From Chitinivibrionales bacterium (GTDB lineage Bacteria; Fibrobacterota; Chitinivibrionia; Chitinivibrionales; WJKA01): a stretch of DNA of 64,000 bases. The notes below the pieces were generated by a model. That model was not told the origin of the DNA and did no database searches. It was given only the letters and a program-made list of their open reading frames with translations. The stretch is taken from NCBI GenBank assembly GCA_014728295.1, contig WJLW01000112.1, positions 1 to 64,000 on the forward strand. The letters are read 5' to 3'. The translations under genes were made by a program, and so were the position numbers. Shown piece after piece: positions 32,165-40,693 of the stretch (positions are counted from its first letter, which is position 1; every line of letters starts with the position of its first letter).

Positions 32165-33264
32165 GCGACAACGGATTCTTTTGCTTTTGGTGACCTATTA
32201 AATTTACGAAAACGAAGCCAGACAAGCAATGCATGCAAATAGGGAAAGGTGAATACCAGGATAATGAACGGCAGCACAATCGCCAGTAGTGATGTGCGAG
32301 CCGCCAGTCTGATGTCGCATGAAGGCGGCGCTTCGTTAAATTCGGGAGTAAAAACAAGATCATAACTGCGGGGCAGCCGACTCGGGGAGAGTGCCTTTCG
32401 AATGCCATACGTAATGCCGGCTACGCTTGCGGTCAGCGCCGGATCCGCAAGTGATGCCCTGCAACGCAGCACAAAGCAGTCGAACCGCACTATTTTCAGC
32501 AGATTGAGTATGAACCGCAGGGCGAGGGTAACGATTTTTTTGATGAATCGTCGCTGGTGCAGGAAAAACCAGGCTTTACTTTGCATAATTTTGCGCTTGA
32601 GTTTTGTGATACTGTCACTGATGCGTGACAGGAGCCATGCTTTGCCTGATGGTTCGGTGGCATCCTCCTCCTGGGGCGTTTCATTCGGTGCGGATTCGCC
32701 CGGTGGTTGCATATCATCGGAACTGGAATGGTGCTCTGGTTGGGGGGCATCAGTGTCATTCATTTTCGGCGGCGTATGCTGCGTTGAAAGCTCCTCACCC
32801 TTTCGCCGAACAGCGGGATCCACTCGTTGGGCCGCTTGCTCATCCCGAAAAACGGGGGCAGCGGTTTCTTTGGCCGGCTGATCTTTACGTTCCGGCAACT
32901 GCGCGTGCGCTGCAGCCCGCTCTTCGGTGGCATGATCTTTTGGACGATGGGCTGAAGCCGGGGTTTGCCGGGGGGCGGCTTGTTTATCATGCGGCTGTGA
33001 TTGCCGTTTGTGAGCATCTTCTTTTGTATCGACAGCACGGGGGTAGACTCGAAAACGCTTAAACAGATACACGGCATTGCGCCGGGTTGCATGGTCATAC
33101 TCGATTCTTATTACGGCAGGATGCAGCCAATGCCCGGTGCCGGTGAGTGTGCGAGAATCTTCATTCACGCCCATCTCCACCGCAAAGTAAAACGGCGGCA
33201 GGAGCAGGAGCAGCAAGCCTGCCAGTGCGATTCCGAAAAACCATAAAAAAATAGTGAGCAACAT
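32161..33264 (-). CDS. DUF2953-like membrane protein
   Basis: A 367-residue protein. An N-terminal membrane helix (FLWFFGIALAGLLLLLLPPF) and a beta-rich region (EMGVNEDSRTLTGTGHWLHP) are followed by about 130 residues of disordered, charged, Gln/Pro/Glu-rich linker (for example AHKRQSQPHDKQAAPRQTP). The C-terminal part (ALRFILNLLKIVRFDCFVLR, then SLADPALTASVAGITYGI) resembles DUF2953 proteins such as those of Firmicutes spore-forming genes, and a last membrane helix follows near the end. The linker length is unusual for the family. Function unknown; the Tat-operon position gives no clear clue. Confidence 0.6.
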   Translation of the reverse strand: MLLTIFLWFFGIALAGLLLLLLPPFYFAVEMGVNEDSRTLTGTGHWLHPAVIRIEYDHATRRNAVYLFKRFRVYPRAVDTKEDAHKRQSQPHDKQAAPRQTPASAHRPKDHATEERAAAHAQLPERKDQPAKETAAPVFRDEQAAQRVDPAVRRKGEELSTQHTPPKMNDTDAPQPEHHSSSDDMQPPGESAPNETPQEEDATEPSGKAWLLSRISDSITKLKRKIMQSKAWFFLHQRRFIKKIVTLALRFILNLLKIVRFDCFVLRCRASLADPALTASVAGITYGIRKALSPSRLPRSYDLVFTPEFNEAPPSCDIRLAARTSLLAIVLPFIILVFTFPYLHALLVWLRFRKFNRSPKAKESVVA

Positions 33265-33275
33265 GTTTGCACTTT

Positions 33276-34127
33276 TCAGGCTGAAGCATTGTCCGCAGCT
33301 TGCGGCGGTTCTGATTCGCCGGGTGCTGGTGTGTCATCTTTGAGTACTTTGCCGTGTTCGGTGATTACCTGATCCATAGCGACATCGTGGTACTCGAAGG
33401 GCAGGAGGGTATCCATGATCTGACACGAATATGCCAGGCCGATGATCGGTATGCGCCCTTTGAGTTCACTCAAAAACGTATCGTAGTAATGCTTGCCGCG
33501 TCCCAGCCGCCCGCCTTCCCTGTCAAAGGCAACGGCGGGGCAGATGATGAGCTGCAAATCGCTTTTGAAAAAATTATCTCTGAGCTTTTCTACCGGCTCG
33601 AGGATTTCGTAATGTCCCGGCTTCAGATCGATGTCCCGGTCTTTGATCTCGCTTAAGCCAAGGTCGTTCATTTCGACATCGCAATAAGGAACGACGACTC
33701 GCTTTTGCTTTTCGGCCAGGAGGCTTGCGATGAGTTCATGAGTTTCCACTTCAGGTTCTTTGGCAACGTAGATCATGACTGAGCGTGCCCTGGCAAAAGC
33801 TTCGTTTTTACACAGATGCCCGATGATACGTTCGGAGAGTTCGAATCGCTGCTCCTCGCTGAGCTCCTGACGGGCTGTTTCGTATAGTTTGCGCAATTTC
33901 TTTTTTTTCACATACGGATCGTCTTCGGTTTTTGTTTCCTGCTGAATCTGCTTGATCGGGCGCGAAATATCGTTGAGTTCGCGCTTGACTTTATCGCTAT
34001 ATTGTCGGGCCTTTGCCATGAATTTAGCGATTTCACGGATAAAACCGGGCAATTCCTTGGTGCCGAAAAAAAGCAGAATCAGGCTCAGGATAACCAGAAT
34101 TTCAGGAAAGCCTAATCCGGTAAACAT
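33276..34127 (-). CDS. Fusion of TatB/TatA-like N-terminus with 5-formyltetrahydrofolate cyclo-ligase
   Basis: A 283-residue single frame with two unrelated modules. Residues 1-55 are a Tat-type membrane anchor: short helix (EILVILSLILLFFGTKELP) then an amphipathic helix (IREIAKFMAKARQYSDKVKR). Residues about 75-262 are a complete 5-formyl-THF cyclo-ligase: KKLRKLYETARQELSEEQR, RARSVMIYVAKEPEVETHEL, then AVAFDREGGRLGRGKHYYD (nucleotide/substrate loop, 198-216). That enzyme converts 5-formyl-THF to 5,10-methenyl-THF with ATP in the cytoplasm. A disordered acidic tail ends the protein. The ATG shares the A of the tatC stop (TAATG). A linker of about 20 residues joins the modules without stop or start. 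The usual separate tatB is absent, so this chain may serve as TatB. Confidence 0.85.
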   Translation of the reverse strand: MFTGLGFPEILVILSLILLFFGTKELPGFIREIAKFMAKARQYSDKVKRELNDISRPIKQIQQETKTEDDPYVKKKKLRKLYETARQELSEEQRFELSERIIGHLCKNEAFARARSVMIYVAKEPEVETHELIASLLAEKQKRVVVPYCDVEMNDLGLSEIKDRDIDLKPGHYEILEPVEKLRDNFFKSDLQLIICPAVAFDREGGRLGRGKHYYDTFLSELKGRIPIIGLAYSCQIMDTLLPFEYHDVAMDQVITEHGKVLKDDTPAPGESEPPQAADNASA

Positions 34128-34885
34128 TATGCAGAAGCCTTCTTAAGGGAAGCGGATTCGTTTTTCTGTTTGTTAAGTGCTATCCATGAAACCAGGACGC
34201 TGATGAAATAGAGTGTTATCAGGGGACCTGCCAGAAACAATTGCGAAATGATGTCGGGTGGCGTGAGCAGCGCGGCCATGATGAACATAATCACCAGCGC
34301 GTATTTGAATTTCGAGAGAAGTATTTTCGGCGTCAGGACGCCCAATTTGGTTAGGGCAAATGAGATGACCGGCAGTTCAAAGACCGATCCGAATGCCAGT
34401 ACGATTTTGATGATAAATCCCATATACTCGTTGGCCTTAAAAAAGGGCTCGAGCGATCCGGAGGCATAGCCGGCCAGAAATTTGAGCACATACGGCAGAA
34501 CCAGGTAGCTAAAACCAATGCCCAGCAAAAAACTCAGGCTCGAGACAATTACGGTCGGCAACACGACCACTTTCTCGCTTTTGTAAAGTCCCGGGGCGAT
34601 AAATTTCCAGAGCTGGTAGAAAATAATCGGGCAGGCAATGATAATGCCCCCGGCAACGGCGATTTTGAGGCTGAGAATAATAGCTTCGGCCGGCGCGGTG
34701 AAAATAAGCTTGGGCCTGGGATCAGAGAGCGAGAGCGGGTAGACCATCACAATATCGAATATGCGTCGCCAGAAAATACCGCAGGGAATGGCGCATACAA
34801 CAACCGCAATGATACTTTTGATGAGTCGCCAGCGAAGCTCCTCGAGGTGATCCCAGAAGGACATCTCCGACTGTTCTTCAGCCAT
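34127..34885 (-). CDS. tatC: Sec-independent protein translocase TatC
   Basis: A 252-residue polytopic protein, usual length for TatC. The N-terminal motif [18 protein letters not shown] is the conserved cytoplasmic signal-recognition region; the later [16 protein letters not shown] contains the family F-(E/x)-L-P-V block. Six membrane helices are predicted. TatC recognises twin-arginine signal peptides of folded proteins. It overlaps tatA by eight bases and the tatB-like fusion by one base, so the three are translated together. Confidence 0.95.
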   Translation of the reverse strand: MAEEQSEMSFWDHLEELRWRLIKSIIAVVVCAIPCGIFWRRIFDIVMVYPLSLSDPRPKLIFTAPAEAIILSLKIAVAGGIIIACPIIFYQLWKFIAPGLYKSEKVVVLPTVIVSSLSFLLGIGFSYLVLPYVLKFLAGYASGSLEPFFKANEYMGFIIKIVLAFGSVFELPVISFALTKLGVLTPKILLSKFKYALVIMFIMAALLTPPDIISQLFLAGPLITLYFISVLVSWIALNKQKNESASLKKASA

Positions 34886-35075
34886 CGGACTCCTTGGGAT
34901 CCCTCTCTCCCTTTTTATCGCTGGAGTCTTCTATTTCCTCTACATCTTTCTGGGCTTTTTTGAACTCTTTGATGCCTTTGCCCAGTCCGCTTGCCAGTTC
35001 GGGGATCTTTTTTGCACCAAAAAGCAAAACAATGATTCCGCCAATAAGAACCCATTCCCAACCACCTGGAAACAT
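34878..35075 (-). CDS. tatA: Twin-arginine translocase TatA
   Basis: A 65-residue protein: short helix [20 protein letters not shown], the FGAKKIPEL hinge, an amphipathic helix ([18 protein letters not shown]) and an acidic tail. This is textbook TatA, which oligomerises into the transport pore. CAGGAG precedes the ATG by nine bases. First gene of the five-gene operon; the 141 bases upstream are AT-rich and divergent to rlmB. Confidence 0.93.
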   Translation of the reverse strand: MFPGGWEWVLIGGIIVLLFGAKKIPELASGLGKGIKEFKKAQKDVEEIEDSSDKKGERDPKESDG

Positions 35076-35216
35076 ATGCTCACTCCTGAAATAGGATGGT
35101 AATGTATTGTCAAATCTGATTATCCGTTAAATGCGGAAATTAATCTATATAAAATAAAATATATTACTAGGCTGTTTTCACATCTTTTTCACTTTTTTTT
35201 CAGGGATTTTTATCCA

Positions 35217-35999
35217 GTGCCCGAAAAGCTTATGCCACGCGCAAGTAATGATTCTGTGATCTATGGGATTCATGCAGCCAAAGAAGTATTGCATCAGCGA
35301 AAAAATGACATTGAGCGCATTTATTTTGCCGAAGCGAAAAAAAACGAAGCGCTTTTTGAGTTGCTAAAATATTGCCGCAAACATCGCTTATCCTATCAAC
35401 ATGTACCCGAGCATAAAATTACAGCACTGGCCGGCTCCGATAAACATCAGGGAATTGTCATCACCCGTTGCGCCAATGCGTTTGCCGGCATTGATGAAAT
35501 CAATCAAATTCTCAAAGCGTCCCGATTGCCGCTGGTGATGATTCCCGCATCAATCGAAGATCCGCACAATCTCGGGGCGGTCATACGCTCCGCCGTAGCC
35601 TGCGGGGTAGATGCAATGCTGCTCGAGCGCAAATCCACCGTGTCCATCACCGGTTCGGTCGCCAAAGCATCGGCCGGGATGATTGAGCATTTGGCACTGG
35701 CAAAGCCGAGAAATCTCGAAGGCATCATTGCTGAATATAAAGCAGGTGGTATGCAGGTCGTTGGCGCGGATATGGCCGGGGATCAACTGCCCTGGGAACT
35801 AAATTTCGCCACGCCGACGGTAATAATTTCGGGTGGGGAACACCGGGGCATTCCGCCCTATCTCAGAAAGCAATGCACTGCCCTAGTAAAAATTCCCATG
35901 CGTCCGGTCGTGCCGTCCCTGAATGTTTCGGTTTCGGTGGGTATGCTGCTTTATGAGATTGTCAGGCAGCGCGTCGGTGCCGGATCAGACGCGATTTAG
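35217..35999 (+). CDS. rlmB: 23S rRNA (guanosine-2'-O-)-methyltransferase, RlmB/SpoU family
   Basis: A 260-residue SPOUT methyltransferase. The N-terminal substrate-binding domain starts IYGIHAAKEVLHQRKNDIERIY. The knotted catalytic domain has EDPHNLGAVIRSA (motif 1), VIISGGEHRGIPPYLRKQC (motif 2) and VPSLNVSVSVGMLLYEIVR (motif 3), all intact. It methylates G2251 of 23S rRNA in the E. coli case. Start GTG 35217 has AGGG 11 bases upstream; ATG 35232 has no site. The stop overlaps that of the convergent gene by four bases. Confidence 0.9.
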   Translation: MPEKLMPRASNDSVIYGIHAAKEVLHQRKNDIERIYFAEAKKNEALFELLKYCRKHRLSYQHVPEHKITALAGSDKHQGIVITRCANAFAGIDEINQILKASRLPLVMIPASIEDPHNLGAVIRSAVACGVDAMLLERKSTVSITGSVAKASAGMIEHLALAKPRNLEGIIAEYKAGGMQVVGADMAGDQLPWELNFATPTVIISGGEHRGIPPYLRKQCTALVKIPMRPVVPSLNVSVSVGMLLYEIVRQRVGAGSDAI

Positions 36000-37720
36000 C
36001 TCAGTCCGCCGAAAAAATCATCAAGTTTGTCAACCACGTCGTCGCCGGACAGCATCGAGCTGTCACCCTTGTCCTCTTTTTTCTGTTGTGGCTCCGCCGC
36101 TTCGGGCTGAGGTGACTGAGGTGACTGAGGTTGCGGCTGATCTGCCGGTTCGGGTGGTTGGGCTGGAGCCGTATGTTCGGTTTCCGGGGCGGATCTCATA
36201 TTTTCAAAATTTGGTATGTCGGTGATCACGCGAGTTGCGGCAAGATCGTCATAAGCCAGATCGAATGAACCGGTGCCTTCTTCAATGCTGGGCATGGGTT
36301 GCGTGGGCACATCGCTCCACTCCGTTTCTCTGTTGCGTTCGTCCTGTGCATTTTCGGCCGGAGGTTCCGAAGGGCCTTGGGCTTCGGCAAGTGGCTCCGC
36401 GGCATTATCCGGCGATGTTTCGAATTGGGCAGGCGCGTCGTCGCGGACGCCGGCTGCTTCTGCCGATTGCTCCGCAAATGGTGAGTCGCCTGTCTGGGGC
36501 TGTGCAAAAGGATTCTGAATCGATTGGGCCTGCTCCCAGCTCTCTTCGGCATATCCCTGCTGCTCTTGCTGCTCTTCGGTGTGTTCGTCGGCCTGCAGGG
36601 GGAGATTGTCGTTAAGGGAAAATTGAAAATTAATGTCCTCTTCCTGCCCTTCAGAAAATGCTTGCGGCGACTGTGCCTGCGCTGCACCGAATTCATCTTC
36701 GCTGGAAACCCACCGAGCGGGTGTACCGGAATCATCCAGGCCCGGGCGATTCAATTCTGTAGTGCCAAACGAAACGGAGGCGTCGTCCACCTGTGGCGCC
36801 TGATTCGAAAAGATTGTATCGACCTGCTCCTCGCCGGCCTGCTCGTGAGGGAGCGCCTGGTCGGGTGCTGCATAGTCTTGTTCGGAGCGCTCACTGGCAG
36901 ACTCGTCGAACCCGGCGGTCAACTCCGGTGAGATATCCTGTGCGCCGGGCGCGGATGCCGCATCCGCGGGTTGGTCGAAACTGGGCGGTGGCATGAACAT
37001 GGTTGCCTCGGGAGAACCTTCGGTAGCGTAAGGCTCGCCTGCATCGGCTTGTTCTTCGCTGTACTCCTGATAATCGGCTTGGAATTCCTCTGGCTGTGCA
37101 AACGGCTGCTGCAGTTGCCGATTCGCCTCTTCGTCCTTGAGCAGGGCTTCCGACATATCAAGGGCGACCGTCGGCTGGTCTGTGGATTGGGGGAGTATCT
37201 GATCTTGCATGACTCTGGGTTCCGGTGCCAAGGAAGGCTCGGGACGGGGTGGCTCGGCCTGAGGCGGCTGTTGCGCTGATGCCTGCAGGTGCGGTGGCGC
37301 AGGCACCTGCAGGGCTTCTGCCGGGGGGGCTGCCTGTTGCGCTTGCTGCGGAATTGCGCGCGCGGCTTTGTCCAGCTCCTGCATGAAGCTCCAGTGCTGG
37401 CGCAAAATGGTATCGTAATATCTCGCCATATACGTGTCGATGCGGTGCATGTGAGTTTTGAGGCTTTGCGACAAGCTGTCGAGTTTCCGCCCCAGAGAAG
37501 GCTTGAGATGCTGAGCCGAGAGTTCTCCGGCATTATGTGCGGAGAGCAGCTTGTCAATCTCCGCTTCAAGCAAACCGAGGCGCTCGCCAATCTGTTCCTG
37601 TGATTTTCTGGATCGTGTCTTTCCGGATCGAATGAGTATGATAGACAGCCCCCATACCAGTGAACTGAGGAGTATTCCGCCCAGTAAACCGGCCAGGAGC
37701 ATCACCAGTTGATCATTCAT
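35996..37720 (-). CDS. Membrane-anchored, disordered Gln/Pro/Glu-rich protein
   Basis: A 574-residue acidic protein. I start it at ATG 37720 (MNDQLVMLLAGLLGG) because AAAGGA sits 7 bases upstream; an ATG nine codons earlier has no site. One N-terminal membrane helix (QLVMLLAGLLGGILLSSLVW) leads to a helical region (ERLGLLEAEIDKLLSAH, LDSLSQSLKTHMHRID), then about 400 residues of low-complexity Ala/Pro/Gln/Glu/Ser sequence. The last 15 residues form a distinct helix-like tail (SGDDVVDKLDDFFGGLS). A short conserved tail after a long disordered tether suggests a fishing-rod design, with the tail docking to a cytoplasmic partner. Compare 57357-58526. Family not recognised. Confidence 0.7.
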   Translation of the reverse strand: MNDQLVMLLAGLLGGILLSSLVWGLSIILIRSGKTRSRKSQEQIGERLGLLEAEIDKLLSAHNAGELSAQHLKPSLGRKLDSLSQSLKTHMHRIDTYMARYYDTILRQHWSFMQELDKAARAIPQQAQQAAPPAEALQVPAPPHLQASAQQPPQAEPPRPEPSLAPEPRVMQDQILPQSTDQPTVALDMSEALLKDEEANRQLQQPFAQPEEFQADYQEYSEEQADAGEPYATEGSPEATMFMPPPSFDQPADAASAPGAQDISPELTAGFDESASERSEQDYAAPDQALPHEQAGEEQVDTIFSNQAPQVDDASVSFGTTELNRPGLDDSGTPARWVSSEDEFGAAQAQSPQAFSEGQEEDINFQFSLNDNLPLQADEHTEEQQEQQGYAEESWEQAQSIQNPFAQPQTGDSPFAEQSAEAAGVRDDAPAQFETSPDNAAEPLAEAQGPSEPPAENAQDERNRETEWSDVPTQPMPSIEEGTGSFDLAYDDLAATRVITDIPNFENMRSAPETEHTAPAQPPEPADQPQPQSPQSPQPEAAEPQQKKEDKGDSSMLSGDDVVDKLDDFFGGLS

Positions 37721-37848
37721 GCTATTTCCTTTCAAAAAAATCAACACGTTAGCGCTTACCTTATTATGCCATCCCGGAAGCGCACCCGCAAGGCCGCACC
37801 GGCAAAAAAATATTGTCGCTGAATTGCAGGTTCAGGTTCTGACCTGGT

Positions 37849-39621
37849 TCAGGTGTGGCTGACCAGAGCCGAATCATAGATCGACCTGTATTTATCAACG
37901 GCCTTTTGCCAGGTTAGAGTTTGAACGCATTCAAATCCATTGAGCATGAGTTGACAGAAGCGTTCGGGAAGCTTCCGGCAGGCGCAGGCTTCGATCAGCG
38001 TCTCTGTTGCTGCAGCAACCATGCTTTGGAACAATGCGCTATCCATTCTTTTCTGCACCGGCGTGCCGATCAGCTCGCGCCAGCTTGTACCGGTATTCCC
38101 GCCAGAGATGGTTTCACGATACAGAAAGCCGGTCGGCTTGTCCTCTTTCCAAACATGATTGATCATATCCCGGTAAAATTCCGGGAGTTGAATATCTTTT
38201 TTATTTACGGGATTAATCTGGCTGATCAGCCCGCCGGTGGCTCTGGCAACAACCGGCGTGCCGTGGATATAGCCTTCGGTAGCGGCGCCGAATGGTTCGT
38301 AGAGCGAAGGCATCAGCAGGTAATCCGACCCCTGCAGGTACATGTTATACTGATCCGCTGACAGGCGAAAAGGCCAGATGGTTATGTCGCCACGGCACTC
38401 TTGCGCAATGTCATTGAAATAATCCAGTACCGCGTTTTCACCGCTGCCGGCCGACGAAGGGCAAAAAAACAGTTTGCAGGATGCCCTCGGCAGACGCCTG
38501 AACGCCTCAAAGATAACATCAAAGCCTTTTTGCATGATGTCAAGCCGGCCCGTCATGAAAAAGAGTGGTTCCGTCAGGGTGCCGCAAAATTCGAGTAATC
38601 CGCGGATTCGTGCGTCTTTGTATGCCGTTGCTGCTTCGACAAACGCTTGCTTGTAGGCCATTTTTTCATAATGCAAGTGCTGAATGCTGCCGCTTCGGGC
38701 CGCTTCGACCGCTTGGAGCGAATAGGGGAGATGCAATTTGCCAAACATGCCGTTTTCCACGCCAATTGGCTTATTCACCGCAAAGAATTGCTGCAGATGC
38801 GGTGCAAAGTGTCTTGTCTGCAATGGATCGAACTGCAATTCTACCGCAAATGGCGTACTCACCGTGGTAATGGGACCGTCGAGGTAGGGGATGGATGCCT
38901 GCAGTACGGTAGCGCCGGCGGCCGGAGCGCCGAAAAAACGATTACACGCGTTTACCGGCAACGGGGCATCGTAGGAATTATGTAAGGTGAGTATCGACAC
39001 GGCATTTTCGAGCAGGCCGCTGACGAGGGCGATTTTCGAGGTAAGTGCGACGGCTGCAGTTTCCCAGTCATGCGCGTGAAAGACGATGTCACGGGTAATC
39101 CCCAGGCTTGCCAGCGCAAAAGGCGTCGCAGCGCACAGCGCCAGACTGTCGCATACCAGACCGCCGGGCGTTTCAAATTCGTAGGGATTGTCGGCATTGA
39201 CAAATTGTGCCGGCATTTCGACGTAGTAGCTGGGAACGGTGGCCGTGGTATCCTGATAGCAACTTAGGGTAGTTGTGAAATTGGCGCAGGCGAACGAGCG
39301 ATTGACAAAACAGGTTCGAAATACCTGTGCCGCCAGCGCCGCTTTGACGGCGGGGTGGTTGCGATGAAGCGGTGTGATGACAATGACGCGTTCATTGCCC
39401 CGTGCGATGTGTTCCGGCAGATGTCGCGCAATCGTACCAAGACCGCCCACCGACGCATACTGATTTTCGAATACCACAAACACGATAGTGCGTCGTCGGG
39501 GGTGAAAGCGATCGTTGGCAAGCCGTATGCGACGGCGGTCTTCTGTGCTGAAAACCGAACGGTAATCGCCTGTGGTTTTCCTATAGTGCTGCAGTTGACG
39601 CGTGATGAGCGATTCGAACAT
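37849..39621 (-). CDS. Glycogen/starch synthase-like glycosyltransferase (GT5 type)
   Basis: A 590-residue enzyme. The N-terminal domain has VFENQYASVGGLGTIARHLP, the K/S-x-G-G-L nucleotide-sugar loop of GlgA-like synthases, and ILTLHNSYDAPLP. The C-terminal domain shows MTGRLDIMQKGFDVIFEAF and PSLYEPFGAATEGYIHGTPV, the GT-B acceptor/donor motif of this group. ADP-glucose or UDP-glucose would be the donor and glycogen the product. It is about 100 residues longer than bacterial GlgA and the first motif departs from the usual KVGGLGDV, so a related polysaccharide synthase is possible. It follows priA and a flippase-like gene on the same strand. Confidence 0.75.
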   Translation of the reverse strand: MFESLITRQLQHYRKTTGDYRSVFSTEDRRRIRLANDRFHPRRRTIVFVVFENQYASVGGLGTIARHLPEHIARGNERVIVITPLHRNHPAVKAALAAQVFRTCFVNRSFACANFTTTLSCYQDTTATVPSYYVEMPAQFVNADNPYEFETPGGLVCDSLALCAATPFALASLGITRDIVFHAHDWETAAVALTSKIALVSGLLENAVSILTLHNSYDAPLPVNACNRFFGAPAAGATVLQASIPYLDGPITTVSTPFAVELQFDPLQTRHFAPHLQQFFAVNKPIGVENGMFGKLHLPYSLQAVEAARSGSIQHLHYEKMAYKQAFVEAATAYKDARIRGLLEFCGTLTEPLFFMTGRLDIMQKGFDVIFEAFRRLPRASCKLFFCPSSAGSGENAVLDYFNDIAQECRGDITIWPFRLSADQYNMYLQGSDYLLMPSLYEPFGAATEGYIHGTPVVARATGGLISQINPVNKKDIQLPEFYRDMINHVWKEDKPTGFLYRETISGGNTGTSWRELIGTPVQKRMDSALFQSMVAAATETLIEACACRKLPERFCQLMLNGFECVQTLTWQKAVDKYRSIYDSALVSHT

Positions 39622-39722
39622 GGGTTGTTTCTGTCCGGGGGATTATCCCATTCTCCGATGTCAAGTTTCGCCGTAATGAGACGCTTGACGCGTTCTCCGG
39701 TCTGTAAAATAGTTTTTGCGTC

Positions 39723-40667
39723 TCAGCCCTTTTTGAACTGATTGTCGATCAGCTCCCAGAGCAGGCCGGCGAAAGCAGGCAGCAGGATGTTGATCAGCAA
39801 AATGCTCACCGAGGCGCCCAGGCAGACATTATGCAGGGAAAGCGCGTTCGGCCCCGCAAGAAAAAACTGTCCGGCAAACAGGGCGAACGAAAATTCACGA
39901 ATGCCCATATTTGCTATGGCGATTGGTATCAGCGTCATGACGACGTATGCCTGAGATGCGATTACTAAGAGCGCGACCGGAGCAAACGAGCCGAACATGT
40001 CGAAAACGATGACCGTTTGCACAATCAGAATAAGCTGGGCCGCCAGCGAACAACCCAGCGCGGCATTACCCTCTTTGCCGTAGATGTCGGGAAAGTAGTC
40101 CCAGGCTTTCAGAAGTTGCTTGAGCCAGGCCGGTCTTTGTTTACTCGGCCGGTGATGTAAAAAAAGTATTGCGGCAAACAGGATCACGGTGCCCGTCACC
40201 GCCGCCACGGCCGTATGATTGCGGTAGGGATGCGAGCCAAAGATCAGGATGTGCAAGCCGAATCCGAGCATGCCGACTACGAGTATCGATCCTGAAACGT
40301 ATATTTTGTCAACCAAGGCCGCAATGATGGAGTCGCCTTTACGTTTGACATCGATCTCCAGACCCCTGAACAACTCGCCGATTCTACCGGGCGTAATGAA
40401 CGCCAGTGTATTTCCCCACAGCACGGTCTTAAGGCTGGCTGTGAAGGAAGCGACAAAGCCGAAATGCCTGAGAATGATATGCCAGCGAAGCGTATGCAGG
40501 AGCGTGGCCGCCAGGCTGAGAAGTATGGTTGCCAGAACCGGCCAATGCTTTACTTTGTGGATCAGTAGAGTGATGTCGTTACCGGTCAGGCTTTTGTTGG
40601 CAACGTACAGGAAAAGCAGGGTCACCATTATTTTGATCGGCCAGAGCAGTATGCGCTTGTGTTTCAT
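39723..40667 (-). CDS. Flippase-like/lysylphosphatidylglycerol synthase TM family protein
   Basis: A 314-residue polytopic protein with seven or eight helices, starting LLWPIKIMVTLLFLYVANKS. ILRHFGFVASFTASLKTVLWG and FITPGRIGELFRGLEI are the diagnostic motifs of the LPG-synthase-TM / UPF0104 (AglD-like) family, whose members move or stabilise lipid-linked substrates. No catalytic synthase domain is attached. It lies between priA and the glycogen synthase-like gene. Substrate unknown. Confidence 0.8.
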   Translation of the reverse strand: MKHKRILLWPIKIMVTLLFLYVANKSLTGNDITLLIHKVKHWPVLATILLSLAATLLHTLRWHIILRHFGFVASFTASLKTVLWGNTLAFITPGRIGELFRGLEIDVKRKGDSIIAALVDKIYVSGSILVVGMLGFGLHILIFGSHPYRNHTAVAAVTGTVILFAAILFLHHRPSKQRPAWLKQLLKAWDYFPDIYGKEGNAALGCSLAAQLILIVQTVIVFDMFGSFAPVALLVIASQAYVVMTLIPIAIANMGIREFSFALFAGQFFLAGPNALSLHNVCLGASVSILLINILLPAFAGLLWELIDNQFKKG

Positions 40668-40693
40668 AGGTTAAGATACGTTTACTTCGGAAA

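Noticed and set aside
37810-37850. Repeated CAGGTTCAGG/CTGGTTCAGG sequence near the end of the glycogen synthase-like gene
   Set aside because: Too short and imperfect to call a repeat or terminator.
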